Translations under genes and position numbers: made by a program
NCBI RefSeq assembly: GCF_019969725.1
Contig: NZ_JAHXYW010000006.1
Span: forward strand, 124,001 to 188,000
Reading direction: 5' to 3'
DNA length: 64,000 nt
From: Neobacillus bataviensis
GTDB lineage: Bacteria; Bacillota; Bacilli; Bacillales_B; DSM-18226
The notes under the pieces: generated by a model
Databases searched by the model: none
What the model saw: the letters and a program-made list of their open reading frames with translations, nothing else
What the model was told of the DNA's origin: nothing
In this document: in pieces, positions 44,295 to 53,437 of the stretch
Layout of the letters: every line of letters begins with the position of its first letter
Numbering within the stretch: position 1 is the stretch's first letter

Positions 44295-45707
44295 ATGGAA
44301 ATTAGTTTGCATGAACATAACCTTACCTATCGTTTCCCAAAAAACTTTTGGTGGGGAAGTGCCGCATCAGGTCCGCAAACGGAAGGCGCAGCGCTGATGG
44401 ACGGAAGAAAGCAAAGTATCTGGGATTATTGGTACAGCATGGAGCCAGTTTGTTTTCATAATGGGGTTGGCCCGGAACATACTTCGGATTTCTATCATCG
44501 GTTTAAAGAAGATATCCAGCTGATGAAAGAAACAGGACATAACTCCTTTCGGACCTCGATTCAATGGTCACGTTTAATTCCGGATGGAACCGGTAAAGTA
44601 AATGAGAAGGCCGTTGCCTTTTACAACCAGGTCATTGATGAATTGATTGCTAATGACATCGAACCATTTATGAATTTATACCATTTTGATATGCCGATGT
44701 GCATGCAGGAAAAAGGCGGATGGGAAAGCCGGGAAGTCATCGATGCCTATGTGAATTATGCGGAGACCTGCTTTCGCTTATTTGGCGGACGTGTGAAATA
44801 TTGGTTTACCTTTAACGAACCGATCGTCCCGGTTGAGGCAGGGTATTTATATAATTGGCATTATCCTAATGTAACAGATTTCAAACGGGGTGCAACGGTT
44901 GCCCACCATACCATTGTGGCCCATGCGAAGGCAGTAGAGGCCTTTAAAAAATTAAAGGTTGACGGGAAAATTGGCATCATCCTAAATCTCACACCATCTT
45001 ATCCGCGAAGTCAGGATGCTGAAGATGTAAAGGCTGCCCATATTTCTGATTTATTCTTTAATCGCAGCTTCCTTGATCCGGTCACAAAGGGGGAATATCC
45101 TCGTGACTTGGTTGATATTTTAAAAGAAAGAGACCTGCTTCCAGCCGTGGAGGCCGGTGATTTGGAAGTGATTAGGGATAATCCCATTGATCTTTTAGGC
45201 GTGAACTACTACCAGCCGCGCCGTGTCAAATCGAAAGAGAAGCCTGAGCCGGAGAATGCTCCGTTTATGCCTGAACATCTCTTTGATCCGTATATCATGC
45301 CAGGACGGAAAATCAATCCGCACCGCAGCTGGGAAATCTGCGAGGAAGTTATCTATGATATTATGATTGACCTCCGTGACAACTATAGTAATCTGCCATT
45401 CTTTATTTCGGAAAATGGAATGGGGGTTGAAGGGGAAGAAAAGTTCCGCAATGTGGAAGGGTTCATTGAGGATGATTATCGGATTGAATTTATCCAGGAA
45501 CACTTAAAATGGGTGCATAAAGCGCTTGAAGAGGGAGCGAATTGCTTGGGATATCACCTATGGACTTTCATGGATAACTGGTCATGGACGAACGCTTATA
45601 AGAACCGATATGGATTAGTGGAAGTAGATTTGAAGAACCAATTATCTCGAACGGTTAAAAAATCAGGGAAATGGTATAAACAGTTGTCCGAAAACAATGG
45701 GTTTTAA
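44295..45707 (+). CDS. GH1 family beta-glycosidase
   Basis: 470 residues, cytoplasmic. Acid/base Glu175 in WFTFNEPIVP and nucleophile Glu373 in FFISENGMG; the typical N-terminus YRFPKNFWWGSAASGPQTEG is present. GH1 members include beta-glucosidases, beta-mannosidases and 6-phospho-enzymes. In an N-glycan locus the attractive role is hydrolysis of the Man-beta-1,4-GlcNAc core left after alpha-mannose removal, but the sequence alone does not prove beta-mannoside specificity. It follows the response regulator by 17 bases. Confidence 0.9.
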   Translation: MEISLHEHNLTYRFPKNFWWGSAASGPQTEGAALMDGRKQSIWDYWYSMEPVCFHNGVGPEHTSDFYHRFKEDIQLMKETGHNSFRTSIQWSRLIPDGTGKVNEKAVAFYNQVIDELIANDIEPFMNLYHFDMPMCMQEKGGWESREVIDAYVNYAETCFRLFGGRVKYWFTFNEPIVPVEAGYLYNWHYPNVTDFKRGATVAHHTIVAHAKAVEAFKKLKVDGKIGIILNLTPSYPRSQDAEDVKAAHISDLFFNRSFLDPVTKGEYPRDLVDILKERDLLPAVEAGDLEVIRDNPIDLLGVNYYQPRRVKSKEKPEPENAPFMPEHLFDPYIMPGRKINPHRSWEICEEVIYDIMIDLRDNYSNLPFFISENGMGVEGEEKFRNVEGFIEDDYRIEFIQEHLKWVHKALEEGANCLGYHLWTFMDNWSWTNAYKNRYGLVEVDLKNQLSRTVKKSGKWYKQLSENNGF

Positions 45708-45753
45708 CCATTAGATGGGCAGAGGACGAAAATGATTAAAAAAGGTGAGTCGG

Positions 45754-46662
45754 ATGAAAGCATACATGGTATTCGATATGGGCGGCACCTATATAAAATA
45801 TGCTGTTATGGATCAAGAAGGAAAGATATTAGAAAGTGGGAAGTTTCCAACTCCTTGTGAAGGATTAGACAGTTTCTTGCAGAAACTTAGTCAGGTTACA
45901 AAAGAGTATTCGAATTTATTTCAACTGCAAGGAATTGCTTTAAGCTCACCCGGTGCTGTAGATGTCAAAACAGGGTTTATTGGCGGTGCCAGTGCGATTC
46001 CGTATATACATGGAGTTCATATGACTGACCTCATAAGAGAACGAACGGGTCTTTTCGTATCGATTGAAAATGATGCCAATTGCGCTGCTTTGGCGGAAGG
46101 ATGGTTAGGTGCAGCAAAAGGCACGGAATACTATATTTGTATTGTCATAGGTACCGGAATTGGCGGCAGTATCGTCATGAACCAATCGATCTTACGAGGG
46201 GCTTCTCTTCACGGCGGGGAGTTCGGTTACATGATCATGGGGGCACAGTCTAAAAATCCGCTTGATCAAACCTGGAGCAAGACTGCTTCGACCTATGCGT
46301 TAGTAGAGGAGGTTGCCAGGAGAAAGTCACTGGCAAAAGGAACGTTGAACGGTGAACAAGTATTTCTTCTTGCCGATGAAGGCGACACGATTGCCAAAGA
46401 GTGTGTTGCAGAATTTTATAAACGGCTCGCCATCGGAATTTATAATTTAAAATATGCCTTGGACCCACATAAAATCCTCATTGGCGGCGGAATTAGCAAG
46501 CGGCCAGAAGTGATTGACGGGATCAATCGTGAATTGAAGAGGTTAAGGGATGACATTTCTACGTTAGATATTGAAGTCGAAGCGTGTCAATTTGGTAATG
46601 ATGCCAACTTAATCGGGGCATTGTTTCATTTCCTGAAGCTCGAAGGCCGGTTTGAAGAATAA
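45754..46662 (+). CDS. ROK family sugar kinase (no zinc motif)
   Basis: 302 residues. ATP-binding FDMGGTYIKYAVMDQEG at the N-terminus, sugar-binding region SIENDANCAALAEGWLG and IVIGTGIGGSIV. The CxCGxxGC zinc motif of many ROK kinases is absent (GGEFGYMIMG followed by no Cys pair). Likely phosphorylates mannose, GlcNAc or the like in the cytoplasm. ATG at 45754 chosen with AAAGGTGAG just upstream; the GTG at 45745 overlaps that site. First of two tandem ROK genes, probably for two sugars. Confidence 0.88.
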   Translation: MKAYMVFDMGGTYIKYAVMDQEGKILESGKFPTPCEGLDSFLQKLSQVTKEYSNLFQLQGIALSSPGAVDVKTGFIGGASAIPYIHGVHMTDLIRERTGLFVSIENDANCAALAEGWLGAAKGTEYYICIVIGTGIGGSIVMNQSILRGASLHGGEFGYMIMGAQSKNPLDQTWSKTASTYALVEEVARRKSLAKGTLNGEQVFLLADEGDTIAKECVAEFYKRLAIGIYNLKYALDPHKILIGGGISKRPEVIDGINRELKRLRDDISTLDIEVEACQFGNDANLIGALFHFLKLEGRFEE

Positions 46663-46682
46663 TAGATTAGGAGGAGTCGCGA

Positions 46683-47570
46683 ATGCTTGGTGCGATTGAA
46701 GCGGGCGGAACAAAATTTGTTTGTGCCGTTGGAGACGAAAAAGGAACGATTGTGGACCGGTTTCAAATCCCTACCATTACCCCGAATGAAACCATTCCAA
46801 AGGTTATTGAATTTTTTAAAAAATATCCAATCGAAGCCATCGGGATTGGATCGTTTGGTCCGATTGATGTTAACCGGGAAAGTCCCACATACGGGCACAT
46901 CACGTCTACACCAAAACCAGGATGGGAGGATTATCCCTTTGTGCAAGGGTTTGAGGATGAATTTGGGGTTCCCATCGGATTTAATACGGATGTGAATGCC
47001 GCTGCGTTAGGCGAGGCAACTTTTGGTGCAGCCAAAGGGCTGGATAGCTGCTTGTATATAACGGTTGGAACAGGAATTGGAGCAGGAGCGCTCGTTCAGG
47101 GGCATATGCTTCAAGGGCATTCTCATCCGGAAATGGGGCATATTTTGGTTAGGCGTCATCCCGAGGATCCCTATCAGGGGCGGTGCCCGTACCACGGTGA
47201 CTGTCTGGAAGGATTGGCGGCCGGTCCCGCCATTGAAGGGCGCTGGGGACAAAAGGGTATTGAGTTAGTGGACAGGAATGAAGTATGGGAATTAGAAGGC
47301 TACTATATCGCCCAGGCCCTGATGCAATATATTTTGATTCTTTCACCGAAAAAGATTATCCTGGGCGGCGGCGTGATGAACCAGAAACAGGTATTCCCTT
47401 CTATCAATCAGCAGTTGGAGGAGTTTCTGCGTGATTATGTTTCATTGCCGGAGCTGTCAGAATATATTGTAAGCCCTGGTTTAGGCAACGATTCCGGGAT
47501 TACAGGGGCGCTTTTGCTGGCCGATCAGGCATTGACTGAGAGCAATAAACAATACAATAAACAATACTAA
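46683..47570 (+). CDS. ROK family fructokinase/mannokinase-like kinase
   Basis: 295 residues. N-terminal MLGAIEAGGTKFVCAVGDEKG and the family motif VGTGIGAGALVQG; the zinc site is visible as HPEMGHILVRRHPED...CPYHGDC. This is the GmuE/ScrK group of Bacillus, which phosphorylates fructose and mannose. In this locus it would make mannose-6-phosphate for ManA. The C-terminus carries a small tandem duplication (NKQYNKQY, a 12-base DNA repeat near 47545-47568). AGGAGG start 20 bases after the first ROK gene. Confidence 0.9.
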   Translation: MLGAIEAGGTKFVCAVGDEKGTIVDRFQIPTITPNETIPKVIEFFKKYPIEAIGIGSFGPIDVNRESPTYGHITSTPKPGWEDYPFVQGFEDEFGVPIGFNTDVNAAALGEATFGAAKGLDSCLYITVGTGIGAGALVQGHMLQGHSHPEMGHILVRRHPEDPYQGRCPYHGDCLEGLAAGPAIEGRWGQKGIELVDRNEVWELEGYYIAQALMQYILILSPKKIILGGGVMNQKQVFPSINQQLEEFLRDYVSLPELSEYIVSPGLGNDSGITGALLLADQALTESNKQYNKQY

Positions 47571-47577
47571 TAGAAGA

Positions 47578-47610
47578 AACGTGCCACCTTGAAGGGTGGT
47601 ACGTTTTTTT
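47578..47610 (+). terminator. Rho-independent terminator after the ROK pair
   Basis: AACGTGCCACC pairs with GGTGGTACGT (one mismatch) and is followed by TTTTTT. Confidence 0.85.
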
Positions 47611-47843
47611 GTGGGCAAAAGACTTTAGTTTAGCCAATAAACCTATGTTTTTGCCAATAGGATGGAGGGGATCGCACTGCTAAAATAATGGAAAGGCTTA
47701 CATGGGGCCGGTTTATGGCATTAAAAGAGGTGAAGTTTATCAAAAAATTAGACAACTCAATTTAACGATTTTCGAAATATTTCTAACTTAAATCTATATA
47801 AATGTAAGGTATGTAAATTTATAGGTTGCATAAGGAGGAAAAA

Positions 47844-49598
47844 ATGTTCGTTTTTAAAAAGTTAAAGTCGTTTTATCTTCCTTTTAAAAAGGATTTTATC
47901 TGGTCACTGCTCTTTATGCTGATTGTTGCAGCAATTACCGTCATCTATCCTGTCATTTTGCAGGTAACCATTGATGACGTCGTGCTTGGGCGGCAGTATG
48001 ACTGGGTCCCGTGGATTGCCTTGGGGTTTATCGTGGTTATGGGGATAAAAGCCTTCTCTACTTTCATCCAGCATTATTTGGCGGATATGTTCGGCATTAA
48101 ATCCGTGTATTTGCTCCGAAATGCCCTATATGAAAAGCTGCAGCGGCTATCATTCAGTTATTACGATAACGCAAAGACAGGGGATCTGATGTCGCGTTTG
48201 ACCGCGGATGTGGAAGGTTTTCGTTTTTTTGTATCCTTCGGCTTTAGCGAGGTCCTTCGCTTTGTCATAGTCGTGGGTACCAGCCTTTGTGTGATGTTCT
48301 ATTATTCCGTTTCTCTGACTCTGGTCACGATGATGTCACTGCCTTTTTTAAGTGTGGTGGTTTATAGGTTCGATAGAGCCGTCCATCCGGCGTTCCGCGG
48401 GATTCGTGAATCGTTCGGGCGCTTAAATACCATGGTGCAGGAAAATATTAACGGGATCCATACGGTTAAAGCCCTGTCAAAAGAGAAGGAGGAAACGAAG
48501 CGCTTTAACTCCTCCAATCAGGAGTACAGGACCAAGCAGCTGGCTACGGCAGGGGTATGGTCGAAATATTTTCCGCTGATGGAGCTGATCGGTAATATTT
48601 CCGTTGTCGCCTTACTGGCCTATGGCGGATTTCAAGTGATCAGTGGAGCCTTAAAGCCAGGGGAGCTTGTCGCCTTCTACAGTTTGGTTTGGTATATTAT
48701 TTGGCCGATCATGAACCTGGGATTCACCATCAATATGTTCTCACAGGCAAAAGCTTCCGGGGAGAGGCTTCTTGAAGTACTGGAAGCAGATGAAACGATT
48801 ATGGATGGCGATGACATTAGGAATACCGGCCGAATGGAAGGGAAGGTGAACTTCGATCAGGTCACGTTCCACTATCAAACGGAAGAGGCGGCCGCACTCA
48901 AGGAAATCACTTTTTCTGCGCCTCCAGGAACAACTATCGGGATTATTGGCGCAACAGGTTCTGGAAAAACCAGCATAATTCAGCTTCTGTCCCGTTTTTA
49001 TGAACCGACGGCAGGAAGGATTGTGATTGATAATCGTCCTATTCAGGAATATGGGTTGAAAATGCTGCGTTCGCAAATTGGCGTTGTCTTACAGGAAACC
49101 TTTCTGTTTTCATCCACCATCAAGGCAAATATCGCTTACGGAAAGCCAGATGCGGCGATGGAGGAAATTATCGATGCGGCCAAACGGGCACAGGCTCATG
49201 ATTTTATTATGGAGCTGCCTGATGGATACGACACGAAGCTGGGAGAACGGGGAATGGGGCTCTCCGGGGGGCAAAAACAACGGATTGCGATTGCACGAGC
49301 CATCTGCATGAATCCGGCGATTCTCATTTTAGATGATTCCACAAGTGCAGTCGATATGGAAACCGAATTTCATATTCAAAAGGCCCTCCGAGAGGTCATG
49401 AAGGGGAGAACGACGTTTATTATTGCCCATCGTATTTCATCGCTTAAGCATGCCGATGAAATTTTAGTGCTGGATCAGGGAAGAATCATCGAACGTGGCA
49501 CACACGAACAGCTGCTCTCCCATGATGGAGCGTACCGGCGAATCTACAACATCCAATATCAGGATCAGGCAGTGATTATGCAAAAGGCGGGAGGATAA
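47844..49598 (+). CDS. ABC exporter half-transporter with degenerate catalytic site (BmrC-like)
   Basis: 584 residues: six transmembrane helices in the first 310, then the nucleotide-binding domain with Walker A GATGSGKTS (about 369-377) and signature LSGGQKQR. Walker B reads ILILDDSTSAVD, with Asp498 in place of the catalytic Glu, the hallmark of the degenerate site in heterodimeric exporters such as BmrCD, LmrCD and TM287/288. Start ATG at 47844 is 5 bases after AAGGAGG; the longer TTG frame overlaps that site. Paired with the next gene, 7 bases apart. Substrate unknown. Confidence 0.9.
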   Translation: MFVFKKLKSFYLPFKKDFIWSLLFMLIVAAITVIYPVILQVTIDDVVLGRQYDWVPWIALGFIVVMGIKAFSTFIQHYLADMFGIKSVYLLRNALYEKLQRLSFSYYDNAKTGDLMSRLTADVEGFRFFVSFGFSEVLRFVIVVGTSLCVMFYYSVSLTLVTMMSLPFLSVVVYRFDRAVHPAFRGIRESFGRLNTMVQENINGIHTVKALSKEKEETKRFNSSNQEYRTKQLATAGVWSKYFPLMELIGNISVVALLAYGGFQVISGALKPGELVAFYSLVWYIIWPIMNLGFTINMFSQAKASGERLLEVLEADETIMDGDDIRNTGRMEGKVNFDQVTFHYQTEEAAALKEITFSAPPGTTIGIIGATGSGKTSIIQLLSRFYEPTAGRIVIDNRPIQEYGLKMLRSQIGVVLQETFLFSSTIKANIAYGKPDAAMEEIIDAAKRAQAHDFIMELPDGYDTKLGERGMGLSGGQKQRIAIARAICMNPAILILDDSTSAVDMETEFHIQKALREVMKGRTTFIIAHRISSLKHADEILVLDQGRIIERGTHEQLLSHDGAYRRIYNIQYQDQAVIMQKAGG

Positions 49599-49605
49599 GT
49601 GAAAC

Positions 49606-51426
49606 ATGGAAGAAAAACGAAGGAAACAACTCATCCTCGAGCGGTTTCATTACTCTCAGGATCAAGTGATTGATAAATCGTTTAACTGGCAACAGATGTG
49701 GCGCTTGCTGAAATACTTAAAGCCCTATACAAAAAATTTATTGCCCCTTTCGTTTTTGACTGTGATCATTTCGACAGCCATCCGGTTAATCATCCCGATT
49801 TTAATTGGTGTCTATACCCTAGACAAGGCGATTGTTGAAAAAGATACAACCTTATTGCTCCAGCTGATTTTCATCATTTCAGGGTTGTATGTTTTATCCT
49901 ATTTTATCAATTTGCTAAGAATCCGCTGGATGAATAAGCTGGGGCAAAATGTCATTTATGATTTGCGGCAGCATTTGTTTACACATGTACAGTCCTTATC
50001 ACACAGGTTCTTCGACCAGCGTTCGGCCGGGTCGATTCTTGTGCGGATTATGAATGATATTAATTCCCTGCAGGAGTTGTTTACAAGTGGTGTTATTAAT
50101 CTATTAACCGATTTTCTCCTATTGCTGTCGGTCATTATTATCCTATTTTCTTTGAATGTAAAATTAACGATTGCGATTATGGTGATTTTGCCAATCATGT
50201 TTTTCATCTCCACCAGCCTGCGAAAAAAAATCCGGCTGCAGTGGCAATCAGTTCGACTCGTCCAGTCGAAGCTCAATTCCCATTTAAATGAAAGCATTCA
50301 AGGCATCCGCGTCACGCAGGCCTTTACTCAAGAAAAAGAAAACATTCAATTTTTTAAGGGAGTCAACCAGGAAAACTTTGAAACTTGGAAACAAGCAGTC
50401 CATAAAAATGCCATGTTTGGACCGTTTGTCGAGATCACCAACGCTTTCGGGACGGCCATTCTCATCTGGTGCGGGGCTTTTCTTGTTTCGGGAGGTGAAA
50501 GTACAATCGGGGAATTTGTCTCCTTTGCCTTTTATTTAGGGATGTTCTGGGAGCCGATTTCACGTCTGGGCCAGCTCTATAATCAGCTGCTGATTGGGAT
50601 GGCATCCTCGGAGCGGATCTTTGAGTTTTTAGATGAAAGGCCGGTTGTGTCAGAGGCTTCCAAACCTATGATTCTCTCTTCTATTAAAGGGCAGATTGAT
50701 TTTGAAAATGTGGAATTTTCCTATGATACATCAAGGAAGGCGTTAAACGGTATTTCTTTTTCGATAAAAGCGGGAGAGACGGTTGCGCTTGTTGGCCATA
50801 CGGGCTCCGGGAAGACGACCATTGCCAACTTGGTCAGCCGCTTCTATGATGCTACCTCAGGTGTTGTCAAAATCGATGGCCATCCCATTCACGAATTGTC
50901 GATTGCGGGCCTCCGTTCGCAAATAGGCGTGGTCCTGCAGGACACGTTTATCTTTTCAGGAACGATTATGGAAAATATTCGTTTTGGAAATCCGAAAGCC
51001 AGTGACGAGGAAGTGATCGCTGCCGCGAAGGTAGTAGGAGCCGATTCGTTTATTAACCAGCTTGCGAATGGCTATCAAACGGAGGTGGAAGAGCGTGGCA
51101 ATATCTTGTCGGTGGGTGAGCGCCAGCTCCTTTCTTTCGCTAGGGCCCTTCTCGCTGGGCCGAAAATTCTCATTTTGGATGAAGCCACCGCAAGTATTGA
51201 CACGGAATCAGAGGTCAAGATTCAAAAGGCATTAAGGACGTTATTAAAAGGAAGAACAGCGATTATGATTGCCCACAGGTTATCAACAATCCGGGAAGCC
51301 GACAACATCTTGGTGCTTGATCACGGAAATATCCTGGAGCAGGGAAACCATGAAACTCTCATGGCTAAACAAGGAATCTATTATGAACTAGTGAAAGCCC
51401 AATACAAAATGCTTGACCATGGGTGA
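49606..51426 (+). CDS. ABC exporter half-transporter with canonical catalytic Glu (BmrD-like partner)
   Basis: 606 residues: an N-terminal polar extension, six transmembrane helices, then the NBD with Walker A GHTGSGKTT and Walker B LILDEATASID (catalytic Glu526). Its own signature is altered to LSVGERQ, while the partner keeps LSGGQ. The complementary defects are exactly those of a heterodimeric exporter with one active site. It lies between the ROK kinases and manA, so it may export a toxic glycan or lipid intermediate or simply be a passenger. Confidence 0.9.
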   Translation: MEEKRRKQLILERFHYSQDQVIDKSFNWQQMWRLLKYLKPYTKNLLPLSFLTVIISTAIRLIIPILIGVYTLDKAIVEKDTTLLLQLIFIISGLYVLSYFINLLRIRWMNKLGQNVIYDLRQHLFTHVQSLSHRFFDQRSAGSILVRIMNDINSLQELFTSGVINLLTDFLLLLSVIIILFSLNVKLTIAIMVILPIMFFISTSLRKKIRLQWQSVRLVQSKLNSHLNESIQGIRVTQAFTQEKENIQFFKGVNQENFETWKQAVHKNAMFGPFVEITNAFGTAILIWCGAFLVSGGESTIGEFVSFAFYLGMFWEPISRLGQLYNQLLIGMASSERIFEFLDERPVVSEASKPMILSSIKGQIDFENVEFSYDTSRKALNGISFSIKAGETVALVGHTGSGKTTIANLVSRFYDATSGVVKIDGHPIHELSIAGLRSQIGVVLQDTFIFSGTIMENIRFGNPKASDEEVIAAAKVVGADSFINQLANGYQTEVEERGNILSVGERQLLSFARALLAGPKILILDEATASIDTESEVKIQKALRTLLKGRTAIMIAHRLSTIREADNILVLDHGNILEQGNHETLMAKQGIYYELVKAQYKMLDHG

Positions 51427-51445
51427 CCATGAGTGGGTGAGCCAT

Positions 51446-51489
51446 GGGGACGGTTCTTGCGGCTTTTCGGAGCCGGGAGAACCGTCCCC
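51446..51489. repeat. GGGACGGTTC palindromic repeat, copy 4
   Basis: GGGGACGGTTCT (51446-51457) and AGAACCGTCCCC (51478-51489), 12 perfect pairs, short loop with CTTTTC. It lies between the ABC exporter pair and manA. Confidence 0.8.
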
Positions 51490-51525
51490 GTGGTGTCTAA
51501 TTTACATCATTAGGAGGAAGCTATT

Positions 51526-52470
51526 TTGGAGCCATTATTATTAAAACCTGTTTTTAAAGAGAGAATTTGGGGCGGAACGGCATTACAAAAGGAATTTGGA
51601 TATGAAATTTCATCAGAACTAACAGGAGAATGCTGGGCTATTTCCGCTCATCCAAACGGCCCTTCGGTTATCGAAAACGGACCATATGCCGGCATGACCT
51701 TGGACAATCTATGGAGTGAGCATCCTGAGATATTTGGAAGTCCAAAGAAAGAGGTTTTTCCGCTTCTTACTAAGATCTTGGATGCCAATATGGATTTATC
51801 CGTGCAGGTTCATCCCGATGATGCCTATGCCAAGGTAAATGAAAACGGTGAACTTGGAAAGACAGAATGCTGGTATATCATCGACTGCAAAGAAGAGGCA
51901 GATATGATCTTTGGGCATAACGCCCAATCAAAGGAAGAACTAATCCAGCAGATTAATGAGGGGAAATGGAACGACCTGTTGCGCCGCGTTAAAATCAAGC
52001 CGGGTGACTTTTTCTATGTCCCAAGTGGTACAATCCATGCTTTGTGTGAAGGAACGCTGGTGTTGGAAACACAGCAGAGTTCTGATACTACCTATCGGGT
52101 TTATGATTTTGATCGTAAGGATGCGGAAGGGAACCTGCGCGATTTGCATTTGGAAAAGGCGATTGAGGTAACGACAGTGCCTCATCAAGATGCAATGAGC
52201 TCGCCGCGAGTGGAGGAAGTCGAAAATGCCAAGGTTACGACTTTTGTGGAATCGGAGTTTTTCTCTGTTTATAAATGGGATATCCACGGGAAAGTTTCCT
52301 TTTCATTTGATGAGCAATACTTGCTTTTCAGTGTGATTAAGGGCCAGGGATCACTCGTCCGTAATGGTGAAAAATATGAATTAGGGAAGGGAACCCATTT
52401 TATTATTCCTGTTGGCTTCGGGGAGTTTGAAATAGATGGAGAATGCGAGATTATTGTTTCGCATACCTAA
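51526..52470 (+). CDS. manA: Mannose-6-phosphate isomerase, class I
   Basis: 314 residues, a typical Bacillus ManA length. Zinc-binding region LSVQVHPDDAYAKVNE and GKTECWYI; the second cupin has KPGDFFYVPSGTIHAL, with the family motif LVLETQQSSDTTYRVYDFDR. It interconverts mannose-6-phosphate and fructose-6-phosphate, the entry point of mannose into glycolysis. TTG start 8 bases after AGGAGG. Placed at the end of the N-glycan locus, where it processes the product of the ROK kinases. Confidence 0.95.
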   Translation: MEPLLLKPVFKERIWGGTALQKEFGYEISSELTGECWAISAHPNGPSVIENGPYAGMTLDNLWSEHPEIFGSPKKEVFPLLTKILDANMDLSVQVHPDDAYAKVNENGELGKTECWYIIDCKEEADMIFGHNAQSKEELIQQINEGKWNDLLRRVKIKPGDFFYVPSGTIHALCEGTLVLETQQSSDTTYRVYDFDRKDAEGNLRDLHLEKAIEVTTVPHQDAMSSPRVEEVENAKVTTFVESEFFSVYKWDIHGKVSFSFDEQYLLFSVIKGQGSLVRNGEKYELGKGTHFIIPVGFGEFEIDGECEIIVSHT

Positions 52471-52484
52471 TTTTTAAAATCAAA

Positions 52485-52538
52485 GGGACGGTTCTTGTGG
52501 CTGACACACTCCTCGTCAAAAACTTTTAGAACCGTCCC
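52485..52538. repeat. GGGACGGTTC palindromic repeat, copy 5
   Basis: GGGACGGTTCT (52485-52495) and AGAACCGTCCC (52528-52538), 11 perfect pairs, 15 bases after manA. No T-run follows, so termination would be weak. Confidence 0.75.
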
Positions 52539-52739
52539 TATGGCATTTCATAGGTATTCTCTCCTCAAAATTTGGATTTTTCATAATAAACAATACATTT
52601 TACATATTCTAATTTTATATTTTTTATTCTATAATTATAGGACCTACTTTAATGGAGATTCTCTATACGAGGGTCATAAAAAAATCAACTAACAACAGGC
52701 TTTGAAATGAATGATAAAGTTTAAACTGGAGGGAATAGT

Positions 52740-52934
52740 ATGAAATTCAAGGCAAAGAAGATCGCAGAAATAGGGGATCAAATCTTTTTTAAAAATGGAA
52801 TCATTGGGGTCGTTGAGAAGGTCAATGAAAATTCAGTCATTGTAAATATAATCGAAAATAAGACGGAATTGGAGTTTGCAGGAAATAGAACCGTTATTTC
52901 ACATAAAAATTACAAAGTAATTGATTGTGCATGA
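52740..52934 (+). CDS. DUF2187 (YkvS-like) small protein
   Basis: 64 residues. The family pattern is clear: IGDQIFFKNGIIGVVEKVNENSVIVNI, then ELEFAGNRTVISHKNYKVI. It has a KOW/SH3-like barrel look. Function unknown; such proteins are conserved in Bacillus. GGAGGG at 7 bases before ATG. Confidence 0.85.
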   Translation: MKFKAKKIAEIGDQIFFKNGIIGVVEKVNENSVIVNIIENKTELEFAGNRTVISHKNYKVIDCA

Positions 52935-53006
52935 AGCGAAAGGAAATCCTTTATCCTCAATCTTATATGAAACTTTTTTTTTCTCTATTCTATTAAATTC
53001 TAAATA

Positions 53007-53020
53007 TGTAAGCGTTTTCT
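53007..53020 (+). promoter_or_regulatory. cre site (CcpA) candidate
   Basis: TGTAAGCGTTTTCT fits the cre pattern TGNAANCGNWNNCW at every position. It lies 81 bases before the small ORF at 53101 and could repress it or act on the preceding transcript. Confidence 0.6.
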
Positions 53021-53100
53021 ATTGTCTGATGAACAAATAGAAAATAACTTAATGACTTTGGACCTTGGGGGGGAATATAACAATTAGGAGGAAACGACCA

Positions 53101-53286
53101 ATGAAAAATGATCAATCCTATCCACTAAGCGAAAAGAAATTGAAACAATTATCATTAGGGACCGTTACCAAGAAACTATTTGATTTACACGTAAAAGACC
53201 CAAAGCGATATAACGCTGAATTCATCTTGAACGAATTATTTATCTATTATAGTAAATTGCAAATGAATATGGAGGAAAAATACTAA
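53101..53286 (+). CDS. Hypothetical 61-aa protein
   Basis: Not recognised. Small, basic, helical-looking protein (LSEKKLKQLSLGTVTKKLFDLH, then ELFIYYSKLQMNMEEKY). AGGAGG at 53086-53091 is 9 bases before ATG, so this start is preferred to the TTG at 53065. A good terminator follows, so it is a real transcription unit. A strong cre site lies just upstream. Confidence 0.6.
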   Translation: MKNDQSYPLSEKKLKQLSLGTVTKKLFDLHVKDPKRYNAEFILNELFIYYSKLQMNMEEKY

Positions 53287-53328
53287 CGGGTTTATTGAAG
53301 GGTATAATCATTACTATCACACGGAGAA

Positions 53329-53370
53329 ACACACGGCATTTCATATAGGAAAATATCGTGTGTTTTTTTG
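53329..53370 (+). terminator. Terminator of the 61-aa gene
   Basis: ACACACG/CGTGTGT around a 21-base loop, followed by TTTTTT. Confidence 0.7.
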
Positions 53371-53437
53371 TGGAGAGTAAAACATTATTATACACCTATG
53401 ATAATGTGAATAAAATTTAATAAAGGGGGGGCAAATA

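Noticed and set aside
47844..51426. ABC exporter as the missing ATPase of the sugar importer
   Set aside because: Both proteins fuse six transmembrane helices to the ATPase in exporter order; importer ATPases of this class are separate soluble MsmX-type proteins.
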